A stretch of 64,000 bases of DNA, from positions 35,143,331-35,207,330 of the forward strand of contig OY804583.1 of NCBI GenBank assembly GCA_963680875.1, in the 5' to 3' direction. The position numbers and the translations under genes are program-made. This document shows, one piece after another, positions 54,263 to 64,000 of this stretch. The stretch comes from Bathymodiolus brooksi. Its lineage: Eukaryota; Mollusca; Bivalvia; Mytilida; Modiolidae. Numbering within the stretch: the first letter of the stretch is position 1; every line of letters starts with the position of its first letter. The notes below the pieces were generated by a model. It was given only the letters and a program-made list of their open reading frames with translations, ran no database searches and was not told the origin of the DNA.

Positions 54263-54577
54263 AACTTGATATTTCCAAGAACTCGGGTAAACCTTACAAA
54301 AATACTAATTTTGACAAAGAAGACATTTTGGCAAATCACAAGTCATTCATGTCATCACTGAATATTCTGATAAATCAAGAAAATTGTGAATTATCTACTT
54401 TATATTGGATACCAAAATTTCAGAAGAATCAATATTTAGACAGTTATATTCCCGGTTCTTCTACTTATTCAACAAAAGAACTATCTATAACTATGACTAA
54501 AATTTTGCATGCAGTAAAAGGAGGACTACTATCATACTGTGACAACGTATATTCACGTGGTAGCATCAATCTAAAGC
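54263..54577 (+). pseudogene. Reverse-transcriptase-like element, N-terminal fragment
   Basis: Open for ~105 codons: FDKEDILANHKSFMSSLNIL, then ELSTLYWIPKFQKNQYLDSY, PGSSTYSTKELSITMTKIL and YCDNVYSRGS. LYWIPK(L/F)-x-K-xPY followed by SS-x-xTKELS is the N-terminal RT block of the same bivalve RT-like family whose C-terminal half is at 600-990 (minus). Cut on the right by SINE-B. The clade is not certain. Confidence 0.6.
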
Positions 54578-54754
54578 ACCGCATCGGCGGCGTAATGGTT
54601 AGCGTGATCGCCTCGAGTGCGGTAGATCGTGTGTTCGAGCCCCGGTCGGGTCAAACCAAGGACTATGAAATTGGTATTTGTTGCTTCTCCGCTAAGCACG
54701 CAACATTACGGAGAAAGAGCAAAGATTGGTTGGCTCGGAATCAGAATAATGTGT
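54578..54754 (+). mobile_element. SINE-B, 5' part (split by a LINE)
   Basis: tRNA-derived head GCATCGGCGGCGTAATGGTT (A box TGGTTAGCGTG) and B box GTGTTCGAGCCCC, then GATTGGTTGGCTCGGAATCA. It stops at the 10-bp word AATAATGTGT (54745-54754) and resumes after the same word at 55638. The intact comparison copy is 62702-63056. Confidence 0.8.
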
Positions 54755-55637
54755 TTTTTAGTTTAAACATATTTTATTTGCTCAAATGTGCAAAAAGGAT
54801 AAGACACAAGTTAAACAAACTTATGAAGTCTTCTCCTATATACAATAAGTTACAACATTATTTGATAGAGCATGCATGTATATAAATATTTCTTACATTA
54901 ATATGTGTCGATTGAACTAAAACAGAGAATGAAGAAAGGAATGAGAGAGAGGGTTAGTGGTGGTGATGTGTGCGATTGTTGTTTTGGTGAACAACTAGAC
55001 AATAAGAAACCTTTCAGACCTCTTTATATATTCAAACACATGCTTAAAAATAATTTCGTTCTGTTCATACGGGAGTGTAGGATTACCACAGGTCAAAAGT
55101 GTAAGGTCTAAAGCACAGTAATTAGGTAGCCAGTTGAGATTTTGAAACAATGCATGTCTTATATTTGAATAATGGGAACAATCGAAGAAGAAATGATAGG
55201 AGTCTTCGCGATTGGCACCACAACGACAAGACGGATCTGAGACTATATTTACTTGGAACAAATCGTAATTCAAAAAAGAAGCAAAACATCGAAGCTGGGT
55301 TAAAATAATATTCAGTTTTCGAGGTCCAATTTCGTAATGTTTAGGAACTTGGCTAATATCTTTCCGCTTTCTTAATTCAGCTTTAAATTTTGCAATAGAA
55401 TCCACATTTCGAAGAGATGGATCTAAGCTATTCCATTGACGTATAGTTGAAGGAATAAATGAATCATAAGTATTCGATAGTCTACAAAATGGCATTATGA
55501 TATCACTTCCATTACGCAATGGATAAACGGTTGTACTTTGAATTGATGGTGGAATTAAGTCACAAAGATACATGGGTGCATTATTATTTTGTATGTTATA
55601 AAACATTTGTAATTTTCTCCTTTTTCTTCTTTCTGCC
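54755..55637 (-). mobile_element. 5'-truncated LINE inserted in SINE-B, with 10-bp TSD
   Basis: The insertion is bounded by identical AATAATGTGT copies (54745-54754, 55638-55647). The minus-strand 3' end begins with a short T-run at 54755-54759, i.e. a short A tail. It carries only the LINE C-terminal region and 3' UTR. Confidence 0.85.
54995..55637 (-). CDS. LINE C-terminal region, open frame
   Basis: Minus strand: KLQMFYNIQNNNAPMYLCDL, DSFIPSTIRQWNSLDPSLRN, HYEIGPRKLNIILTQLRC and DPSCRCGANREDSYHFFFDC (C-x-C ... H-x4-C knuckle), ending KRSERFLIV. The frame is open with no stops, which fits a fairly recent, truncated copy. The few codons upstream of 55637 (including the nominal ATG) come from the SINE and are not LINE. 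Confidence 0.8.
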
Positions 55638-55835
55638 AATAATGTGTCCGAATGGAGTGACATTTCTACTCGCAGACTGTTGATTCAGTGAGCTAGCACT
55701 ATATAAATCCAACTCAGCGAGTTGGTCTAGAACAAAGCGACCTCATCATCATCTCATTGATAATTAACTTGTTCTCGCCATAATATAGCTGACAAATTGC
55801 TGAATTGGCATTAAACAACAACCACTATCTAACTC
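55638..55835 (+). mobile_element. SINE-B, 3' part
   Basis: Continues SINE-B after the LINE: AATAATGTGTCCGAATGG, AGCACTATATAAATCCAACT, ATCATCTCATTGATAATTAA, ATAATATAGCTGACAAATTG and ATTAAACAACAACCACT. It matches 62870-63056 in order. Confidence 0.75.
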
Positions 55836-55839
55836 AATC

Positions 55840-56880
55840 AATCAAAAGTGGACACTGAAAGAAGAGGTTCATTTTAATTCTCGAAAATTTCATTTAGCCA
55901 AATATTTGACTTTTTTACCCTTTACGCTTTTATTTCCTCCTTAAAGTAAATTATTCACAACGCATTTTACTTTAAGAAATGGTGGCAACGTTACAACATT
56001 ATAGTATTGGGTCACGAATTAACTTATTTTGTCAAGCACGAAACGAAAGGTAAAAAGTGCTACACATAAAATGAAGTCATCAAAATGTTGGAGTTCCTTA
56101 TCGATAACATATATTTTCGAGTTCGAATGGCACATTTTTCAACAAAGCATAGCTAGGCATCCCTATGGGAACAAACTATGCCCCTCTCCTCTCCTACTTT
56201 TTCTATATTCCTATGAGTCTGAGTTTATACAAAAAATTATCTAAGACAATATTCTCACTCCCAGGTATATGGATGATGTTCTGCCAATTAATAATACGAA
56301 CTTTGCTATCTGGATTCCATTGATAGAGATTTCTCGATAATTGACGAACGAACGCATCTCCCCGTAACATAACGAAACAATGTTAAATTACGTAAAGATC
56401 TTTTGAGGGAAACCTTATTGCAACATTTGTCTTCAATTGTTCATTGAGTGTAAGTGATTAGATATATATTTTTTTTTCATTTCGGTGTTTAAAACAGTTA
56501 AAAATTAATATCACTGGCCAAATAATGATTTCACAGTGACATTACAGTCTGCATACAAAATACATATTTTCTTCAAACGCTATTTATAGATATATTTCAA
56601 GGAGGGGTGTTTTTCCATTTTTTTTTTTAAATATTTCTGATTTATATTTTCGCACAATTAAATAATGTTGCCAGACTTGGGAGGAAAAAAAATCTGACTA
56701 AGGAAAATCAAGCAGTATGTAGTTATGTAAAACTGAATATTGAATGGAACATTTCTGATTTCATATGTAAAGAAAAATAAATGATTCCATTCTCCCAAAA
56801 CTTGTCTGTCCCATGGGATTCGATTTTCGCTTTCTTTTGTTTTTATTGAATAAGAGAAATGCCTTAGAAAAATCTACTGT
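55840..56880. other. No gene recognised
   Basis: A 71-codon frame at 56029-56244 has no recognisable domain. Otherwise AT-rich sequence. Confidence 0.45.
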
Positions 56881-56884
56881 ATAC

Positions 56885-57045
56885 TAGTTTAACCCCGTCA
56901 CTTTTTATTGAAGTGCCTGAACTAAGCCAGGAGGGGTCATTTATATGTGTGTTAGGGATATCGAATTTACATATTTCTACGATTTTTCTATTGAATGCTG
57001 GAACTGTTCCGACAGTGTGATATATATTTTTTTCATTTTATTATA
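56885..57045 (+). repeat. Dispersed tail repeat
   Basis: CTAGTTTAACCCCGTCACTT, TTGAAGTGCCTGAACTAAGC, GGGATATCGAATTTACATAT and GGAACTGTTCCGACAGTG. The same order appears at 63853-64000 and, in part, 40316-40698. Confidence 0.6.
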
Positions 57046-57049
57046 GGTT

Positions 57050-57915
57050 ATGAAAAAAAAACAGCTGAGTTGCAATTGTTAAGAAAAATATGGTTGTGAT
57101 CCGTCTTCCGTAATTAAAATCGTCAAAATGAAATACAACCGAATTTATATCAAATGGTGACTTGTTTCAACTTCATTTAAAATATACCTTTAAATTATTT
57201 CATACTTGTACATCACGTTCACGATCTTTTATTACAACACTATTTCACTCAAACGTACATTTTTTCCTGTTCTAGTTAAAGGCCTTTATCAAACTGAATC
57301 ATCCAGTTTACATGTAATGCAGTTAGTACGCATTTAAACCACAGAAGGATATTTCCGTTTTCACATCTTGCGATTTGGGGTCGCTATTGTGCATGCGAAA
57401 TATTAATTGCAAACCCCATTGAATGGCTATATACTGCCTGTCTAGAATATTTTATTTTTTTCTCGATCGACAGTTCAGAAGCTAGAAAACAATATGATGC
57501 ATATCATCTGTCAATCATGCAAGCAATAACTTATGCACAAGACAGAACGCATTTTCAAGGCACCGGATGGATAGTTCCCTTTGATTTAAGAGAATGGAAC
57601 TAATAGAAGATAAAAGTTTAATTTGGGCGCAAAGGGGGAAACTTTATAGAAAAATGAAAATGTGATCTGAATTTTAGCGATCCTCAGATTCAAATCCATT
57701 CATCTACCTTTCTACACTTTTATGCATATTATACATATGTATATTTTAAATGATAGCAATGTTATTTTAGAATATTTCCACTTTGTTTTGTTTGTTTTCT
57801 TTTAAGAACCCCAATTTTATACTGCTCATGCTCAGCAACGGACCACCTTACCTTCGTCAATTGTTTTAGCTCATCGATGATCATGAGATTCACTAAGATA
57901 AATAACACGGTCCGT
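57050..57915. other. No gene recognised
   Basis: AT-rich, no supported coding frame. Confidence 0.45.
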
Positions 57916-57920
57916 GCAAT

Positions 57921-57922
57921 AT

Positions 57923-58009
<87 letters not shown>

Positions 58010-58010
58010 T
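57921..58010. repeat. (TTTA)n microsatellite, about 22 copies
   Basis: An uninterrupted 90-bp run of ATTT repeats. Confidence 0.98.
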
Positions 58011-58339
58011 GCTTTGGTGTCAGTGTTTCAACTGTTGACAGAGTTTTAAATTCAACATGGGTTGACTTATAGAAAGTGTGTAATCGTAAAATTCAGCGGC
58101 CAACCATCCCAGTCTGGTGGCAAAAGAAAGGGTATTGTTCTGATATGCCTAACGTTGTGTCTGCAATTGACGGAACTTCACATGAGATACAAATTCCAAC
58201 CAATGAACCCCAACAAAAAACATACTTTCAGCAAACCAATTGTTTTCATTGATTGATGTGAAAAGAAATTTTATAACAGTGATAATCATAAATTCCATCA
58301 ATATCAATAAAACAATTACCTTTCATCTTAACTGAACTT

Positions 58340-58572
58340 GAGTCGTCGTGGTCGTATGGTAGTTGAATTTCCAACTACCTGTGCAATCATTGCCTATCAC
58401 CACTTAAGTTGTGAGTTTGAACCCCATTCATGGCGAGGTGTATTCGATAAAACATTACGTGATAAAGTTTGTCAGTGACTTGCGACAGGTCTGTGGATTT
58501 CTCTGGGTACTCCAATATCCGCCACAAAAGTAATAACTGAAATATTTTTGAAAGTGGTGTTAAACACCTAAC
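58340..58572 (+). mobile_element. SINE-M, near full length
   Basis: GTCGTCGTGGTCGTATGGTA, TTTCCAACTACCTGTGCAAT, B box GAGTTTGAACCCC, GCGACAGGTCTGTGGATTTC and GAAAGTGGTGTTAAACACC. Several substitutions and a small deletion before the 3' end. Confidence 0.88.
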
Positions 58573-58574
58573 CT

Positions 58575-59380
58575 TCAATGGACAAATGATGGATCAAAAG
58601 TTTGTGTATGTAGTGCATAACATAAAACACATTTGGGTCATAATGTGGCATTTCTTTACAAGTACTACAATAATATTGTTTCCCACACAATTATGGGAAC
58701 TGCTATGCACATATCATGTCATTAAACAATGTACTGAAAAAGAAACAACTTCACTTTCAATTCTTTTATTAACAATTAAATTAAATCATCTCCATGATTT
58801 CAACATTATGCTTCAGTGCTTACTGCATCTTAATATATACATGTGGTATGGCTGAATCCTGATTTCTTGTCTGAACTGAAAACTGCAATTATTCATGTGT
58901 TTCTGAATCATTAAATAAATATTCAATCACTTAATTCATCATATCTTTCTGTCTTTGATCACTGAATATTGAATCCAAAATATCCATATCATGGTATTCT
59001 TTGGCTTTATACATGAAAAATCACAAGTCGACTATGAGGAATCAAACACATTGTTTTACATCATATGTACATTTGTGTATAGATAATCTTGTATAATGTG
59101 TCCTATTCACTACCACATGTAATACACACAGACTCTACACAATACAAACAGCTCCAAAATTCTATTTTATCGATTACTTCTGATCATGCAAATGTATGAG
59201 TATATATCTGGATTCTTTTTAAGTCAAATATTCTTCGTAACTAATGAACAATTAGGTTGCACCTTCAATGCTGATATTGTCATAATTTACTTAAAGACAG
59301 AACTTTGTTAAAATCAAGAAATAGTATTTATCCTGCAGTCATTATCATTTGTGTATGATAATTAAAGTAGGTGTATATAT
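58575..59380. other. No gene recognised
   Basis: An 89-codon frame at 58586-58855 shows no domain. Otherwise AT-rich sequence up to the Tc1 element. Confidence 0.45.
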
Positions 59381-59381
59381 A

Positions 59382-60993
59382 CAGTTCGACAAAAGTTAAG
59401 CACCACCTGACTTGTTTCAATAATATCTTTTCTAATAATGAACTTATTTCAAATCGGTTTGCTGTTTTCGTTACCTGTACACACATACTTACTTACCTGT
59501 GAAATTTTGATCGATTTTTATTTATGTGTATATGACAGGGTGTGTAAAGTGCCACGTGTACTTTTCAACATTTGTGTTTGCGAACGAAAGCTGATTTTTT
59601 TGTGTAGAGTTTTAAGTTTCATTTTCTATTGGCTTGGTATGATGCGGCGAAAATTAACCATACCAGAAAGGTGGCAAGCTGTTGGCATGCATAACGGTGG
59701 TTTTAGCCATAAAAGGGTGGCAGACCACTTCAGGGTTAACCATTCCATCATTGTACGACTGATGCAGCGTTTTCGTCAAACGGGGAATGTTACTGACCGT
59801 CCACGTGCAGGTAGACCTCGCAATACGACACCGAGAGAGGACCGGCTCATATCCAGACGGGCGCGGCAACGACCGTTCTGTACAGCTGGTGCACTTCGTG
59901 ATAATTTAGCGCTTGGAGCCACATTAGCACACGCACTGTAATCAGACGCCTCCACCATCAGGGAATGCGAGCGCGACGACCCATAAAACGTCCACAGTTG
60001 ACATTACGTCATCGCCATTCTCGATTTGACTGGTCACATGATCATTTGGGGTGGACTATTCGCACATGGAGACGGGTCCACTGGTCTGATGAAAGTCGTT
60101 TTTTGCTACACCCTACCGACGGTCGTGCAAGGGTTTGGCGCCAACGAAACACTTCATTTCAGGACAGCCACATTTTGGGCACAGCTACTTTTGGGGGTGG
60201 GGGTGTAACTGTCTGGGGTTGTTTTTCCTTTGACTGTATGTTGGACTTCTACGTTCTTGATGGTAATCTGACAGGCCAAAAATACCGTGACAAATGTGCT
60301 CGCTCCACGCGTAGTCCTCCATTTCGACAATCATGCGTTGGCTGACAGGCCAATGTTCATGGATGACAACGCTAGGCCACATAGAGCCCGAATTGTAGAA
60401 CATTTTTTACAGCAAGAGGCTGTTCAGATAATTCCATAGCCTGCGATGTCGCCAGACATGAACTCTATAGAGCATGTATGGGACTTTATTGGCCGAAATA
60501 TTAACCAACGCAATCCAAAATGTCAAAATATTGACGAATTAAGAACTGCTATCTTACAGGAGTGGCAACAGTTCCCAAGAACGGCTTAGGCGTCTGGTGC
60601 GAAGCATGACGAGGCGTGTTACAGAACTTCACAATAAACGCGGTGGATATACTCGTTATTGATTGTTATGCATTACACATACGCACAATAGATGCATTTA
60701 AAAGTTCTTAAAATCCGAAGACGCTGCATTTTAATGCAATGTTAAAAACTTCCATCAAAGACAAACTGGTTTTACGTTTTTCCAGCGCCTGTTTTGAACC
60801 CCATTTTTGCCACGTCATAGTCACGTCTTTCAGGATGATAAATACTTCGTATATAGGTAATTTTAGAGCCCTTGGTGTAGTCTTTTAAAAAGTGTAAGAA
60901 CAATGGTGATATCTATTTTATTGTTTTAACAGTATTGATGTAAAAAAATATATCGATAAAAATATAGTGTGGTGCTTAACTTTGGTCGGAATG
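59382..60993 (+). mobile_element. Tc1-type transposon, complete ends, 1.6 kb
   Basis: Left end CAGTTCGACAAAAGTTAAGC and right end (inverted) CATTCCGACCAAAGTTAAGC, both continuing into ACCAC. Both are flanked by TA (59380-59381 and 60994-60995), the target duplication of Tc1/mariner elements. One transposase pseudogene inside. Confidence 0.9.
59639..60662 (+). pseudogene. Tc1-type transposase (DD34E), inactivated
   Basis: Start ATG at 59639. The N-terminal DNA-binding region has RWQAVGMHNGGFSHKRVADH (first helix-turn-helix) and GNVTDRPRAGRPRNTTPRED (GRPR-type AT-hook link). After a frameshift near 59920-59960 come RRPIKRPQLTLRHRHSRFDW and VHWSDESRF with the first catalytic D, then TVWGCFSFD. 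After a second frameshift near 60310 comes MDDNARPHRARIVEHFLQQE with the second D, and SPDMNSIEHVWDFIGR with the E; 34 positions lie between second D and E. A TAG replaces W in the IP-W-P block. The protein ends GGYTRY before TGA. Confidence 0.9.
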
Positions 60994-61030
60994 TATATGA
61001 ATACATTTTTGTAGGGTTACGGTTGATGTT

Positions 61031-61283
61031 ATGGTGTTTAATGCCACTTTCAACAATATTTCAGTTAAATATGTGGTGGTCAGTTTTATTCGTAGAGAAA
61101 GCTGGAGTACTGGAGAAAACGACAGACCTGTCGCAAATCACTGACAAATTAAATCACATGATGTTGTATCGAGTGCACCTCGCCATATGCCGGATTCCAA
61201 CTCGCAGCTTTAGAGGTGATAGGCACTGACTGCACAGGTAGTTATTAATTCAACTACTATACGATCACGACTACGACGGCTCC
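61031..61283 (-). mobile_element. SINE-M, near full length
   Basis: Minus strand: inverted 3' end TGGTGTTTAATGCCACTTTC, GAAAACGACAGACCTGTCGC, TGATAGGCACTGACTGCACA and head CGATCACGACTACGACGGCT. Confidence 0.9.
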
Positions 61284-61289
61284 TACATT

Positions 61290-61745
61290 TTTGTACCACT
61301 CTTCTGTAGTAATCTAGTGTATACAAATAACAATCTCCTGATACTCAATTCATGAACATAGCGAAGAGTAAGAAGTAAGACAGTATGCCCATATCAGGAC
61401 TCCACATGGAAACCTGCAACCTGACCGCTGTGAACCAGTGCTGCCCCTAGCTACAGCTAGCTTAGATTTCACCCCCCCCCCATTTTACACACACAGCAGC
61501 GGAAGGCAAACTAATTAATCTGTGCATGTCTTATCGACTTAAAATGAAGTTTTTCTTTTTCTTAAGGTTGGTGAAAAATCGCGGTTTTCGTTTATAATTA
61601 ATCAAATAAATAAAAATGTACATGTATGATGTATGATAGACTGATGATGCACAGTCACTTGAAGTTTCAAAAATTAGGAAAAAAAATAAGAAAAACTTCG
61701 AAAAATTTGAGATGACCAAAATGGGCAAGCAACTGGTAAGCTTCA
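61290..61745. other. No gene recognised
   Basis: Contains a C-run at 61473-61482. No coding frame recognised. Confidence 0.45.
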
Positions 61746-61749
61746 TCTC

Positions 61750-61795
61750 TTGCGGCTGCGAGTCGAGTGCACCCTTTTAAAAAAATACGTTACCA
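61750..61795 (-). mobile_element. Fragment of the variant SINE
   Basis: CTTGCGGCTGCGAGTCGAGT followed by GCACCCTTTTAAAAA is the inverse of 12762-12791. Confidence 0.5.
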
Positions 61796-61839
61796 ATTAT
61801 ATGTATTATATATAAAATGAATATGTTTTTTCCACCCTC

Positions 61840-62190
61840 TATTTCCAGTAGGGTACGTGTTATTCGATCTTTAGTTTTCTATGTATGTTTTGTAGATCGT
61901 TGTTTGTCCTTTTGTACTTTTTCTTTTGGCCATTGTGTTGTCTGTTCTTCTTCGATATACGGATTCTGATTACCCCTTTGGTATCTTCAAATTCTTCTTG
62001 CTGTCAACTATGACTCATTTAATTTCATTTAAGCTTAAGTACCCTGGTTCACCCACGGGGTTTTGTGTTGCTCAATCTTAAGTACCCTGTTTCACTCACG
62101 GGGTTTTGTTGCTCAAGCTTTAATTTTCTATGTAGTGTTTTGTAGACCATTCTTTATCTTTTTGTCCGCTTTCTTACCATTGTATTGTTA
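61840..62190 (+). mobile_element. Dispersed RT-element tails, two partial copies
   Basis: First copy 61860-62010: TTAGTTTTCTATGTATGTTT, CTTTTTCTTTTGGCCATTGT and GATTACCCCTTTGGTATCTT. Second 62040-62190: CACGGGGTTTTGTTGCTCAA, TTTCTATGTAGTGTTTTGTA, CTTTTTGTCCGCTTTCTTAC. CACCCACGGGGTTTTGTG is itself repeated at 62052 and 62094. Confidence 0.55.
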
Positions 62191-62196
62191 CGGTAG

Positions 62197-62449
62197 GGGT
62201 CGTCATGGTCGTGATTGTATGGTAGTTGGATTTATATCTACCTATACAATCAGTTCCTATCACCACTGATGTTGTGAGTTCGAACCTCGATCAAGGCGAG
62301 GAGTACTGTATTTTGTGATGACGTTTGTCAGTGACTTGCGACAAGTCGGTGGTTTTGTCCGAGTCCTGTTTCCTCCGACAATAAAACAGACCACCACGAT
62401 ATAACTGAACTATTGTTGAAAGTGGCGTTAAACACCATCAAACAAACAT
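62197..62449 (+). mobile_element. SINE-M, full length with (CAAA)n tail
   Basis: GGGTCGTCATGGTCGTGATT head, B box GAGTTCGAACCTC, GCGACAAGTCGGTGGTTTTG, AATAAAACAGACCACCACG, GTGGCGTTAAACACCATCAA then CAAACA tail. It lies directly against the preceding RT tail. Confidence 0.9.
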
Positions 62450-62701
62450 ATTGTTATGGTTCCTAATTTCCCTCTTTGGTATTGTTTTACTTTTTCAGAT
62501 TCGAGTTATGAATGTGTAATGCCACTATCGAACACATCGCACCAAAGACCGAAGGAATGAATCGTTCTCGCCCACATTAAGTGGAGATAGGAATGTCTTG
62601 TGTAAGTTGAAGTTAATCCAACGTCTATACGCTCATTTTGACACCTTGCATTCAGTTATAATTTATTTATCAAATTGTGGTCAAGTATTTTTCATATCAT
62701 T

Positions 62702-63056
62702 AAAAACCGCATCTGTGGTGTAATGGTTAGCATGCACGCCTCGAGTGAAATACCGGTCGATCGAATCAATCCAAAGACAATGCAATTGATATTTGCTGCT
62801 TCTCTGCTAAGCATGCACAACTAAGGAGAAAGGGCAAAGACTTATTAGCTCGAAATCAGGTTGATGTGTCCGAGTGCAGCGGTAAGTCTACCTGCAGAAT
62901 ATTGTTTCAGTGAAGTAGCACTATAAAAATCCAATTAAGTTTTTTGGTCGAGTACAAAGCAGAGATTATCATCTCATTGAATTTAACTTATTCTCTCCAT
63001 GACTCAGCTGAAATATTGCTCCTTTTGCGCCTATGAACAACCACTCACTCAAATAA
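62702..63056 (+). mobile_element. SINE-B, full-length copy
   Basis: tRNA-like head AACCGCATCTGTGGTGTAAT with A box TGGTTAGCATG; the B box is damaged (GGTCGATCGAATC). Body AAATCAGGTTGATGTGTCCG, AGTAGCACTATAAAAATCCA, ATTATCATCTCATTGAATTT and end GAACAACCACTCACTCAAA. It provides the intact order against which the split copy at 54578-55835 was recognised. Confidence 0.75.
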
Positions 63057-63059
63057 TTA

Positions 63060-63540
63060 CAATTTAAATCAAAAAACGATTCAATAAATAAATAGAGACT
63101 CTTCCCCCAACCTAGTGCTATATCAATCATAATTTAAATATCTACCTATTGTATATATTTTACAATCTGTAAATGTATGTAAAGGTAATAATAGGATAAG
63201 TACAACTATATTCCAATACACAGAAACTTCAGACATAAAATGACGAAGACAATACTAAGTTGAAAAAACTTGTGTCTGACCCTTTTCTCATTATTTAGAC
63301 AATAAAATATGTTTAAATTAAATTCAATTCAATAGACATAAAATACTACATTTTATTACTTTTATTACACGACATTTTTGTGCCTGTCCTTAGCCAACAA
63401 CTTGTTTTTAACGAGATATAGACGTCACGTGGAGGAGTATTTTATCAGTTGCGTGCATGTGTAGAAAGATTGTATTGGCAATTAAATTTTGGTTCAAAGT
63501 TGACTACTGTTTGTGCATAGTGTTGTCCAACACATATTGA
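63060..63540. other. No gene recognised
   Basis: AT-rich, with CATTTTTGTGCCTGTCCTTAG at 63373-63393 as a short dispersed word. No coding frame. Confidence 0.45.
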
Positions 63541-63544
63541 ATAG

Positions 63545-63690
63545 TGTTTTTGTTTTGTTGTTCTTCGTCTTGTACACCCTATGTTGTCAATTGTTCTGGA
63601 TTATTCAATTTTGATTGCCCCTTCGGTATTCTCCAACGTTTTTTTCCCTATGTCAAAGGTTATCGTTCCTTTTTTACAGAACTAATATAT
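63545..63690 (+). mobile_element. RT-element tail fragment
   Basis: CTTGTACACCCTATGTTGTC, TTTTGATTGCCCCTTCGGTA and CTCCAACGTTTTTTTCC match the tails at 8330-8530 and 61840-62010. Confidence 0.5.
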
Positions 63691-63852
63691 TATACATATG
63701 ACATCTGTCACGATTATTACTTATATGACATGCATAGAGATCAAGATTGGGAGTCACGTGTTCTTTACAACAATGCTAGTGTTCTACTCACACGTGGAAA
63801 ACGCTTGCATGGCTGCTTCAGTTCATTAAGAGATGAATGTTTGGGCCCATGA

Positions 63853-64000
63853 TTCTAGTTTAACCACACCCCTTTTTGTTGAAGTGTCTGTACCAATCCA
63901 GGGAAGTGAGCGGTGATGTGCCTGAAAGATATCGATTTTGTCTACGATTTTTCTCTTTGATTTTGGACCTGTTCCGACAATGTTTGCAGTGTGCTTTATA
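63853..64000 (+). repeat. Dispersed tail repeat, cut by window end
   Basis: CTAGTTTAACCACACCCCTT, TTGAAGTGTCTGTACCAATC, AGATATCGATTTTGTCTACG and GGACCTGTTCCGACAATG; same family as 56885-57045. It lies just downstream of the tail at 63545, possibly within the same element. Confidence 0.55.

Noticed and set aside
54585..54660. Possible tRNA gene
   Set aside because: The head of SINE-B; it continues into the SINE body and recurs at 62.7 kb without proper arm pairing.

Overview
The window looks like nuclear DNA of a marine mollusc, most likely a bivalve. It is AT-rich and full of TACATGTA-type words. It carries many copies of a tRNA-derived SINE, eukaryotic LINEs of the APE-endonuclease type, MULE and Tc1 DNA transposons, and dispersed 3'-tail repeats that I recall from mussel and oyster sequences. 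The organism call rests on recognising these repeat families, not on a database search. I found no convincing single-copy host gene; every coding stretch I can interpret belongs to a mobile element, and nearly all are broken.

Layout. 0-1.2 kb: a decayed reverse-transcriptase element of uncertain clade (minus). 1.23-2.62 kb: a 34-bp minisatellite of about 41 copies that abuts a 1.06-kb terminal-inverted-repeat (TIR) element (2.62-3.68 kb). 3.9-8.1 kb: a LINE split by a 2.15-kb MULE-like element that contains a smaller MITE. 9.3-12.8 kb: a near full-length LINE with PHD finger, endonuclease and RT. 13.4-16.6 kb: a related LINE on the minus strand. 18.0-18.56 kb: a 37/41-bp minisatellite beside a transposon-like terminus. 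22.79-25.63 kb: an element with 455-bp TIRs starting CACAGTG, flanked by a 5-bp duplication AATAC. 30.8-34.1 kb: LINE fragments around a MULE transposase remnant. 34.4-42.1 kb: SINEs, tandem repeats and short LINE pieces. 42.14-53.87 kb: one very large inverted-repeat (foldback-like) structure with arms of about 3 kb made mostly of tandem repeats, flanked by GACGCA on both sides and interrupted on its left arm by a LINE. 54.2-55.8 kb: RT-element fragment, then a SINE split by a LINE insertion with a 10-bp target duplication. 59.38-60.99 kb: a complete but mutated Tc1-type transposon. 61-64 kb: SINEs and dispersed tails.

How the parts relate. The window is a nest of insertions, so relative ages can be read: LINE then MULE-like element then MITE (3.9-8.1 kb); foldback arm then LINE (42-54 kb); RT element then SINE then LINE (54.2-55.8 kb). 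The non-autonomous SINEs presumably depend on LINE machinery. The most unusual items are the foldback-like giant, the CACAGTG-ended element, and 2A-like NPG(P) motifs at the start of two LINE proteins.
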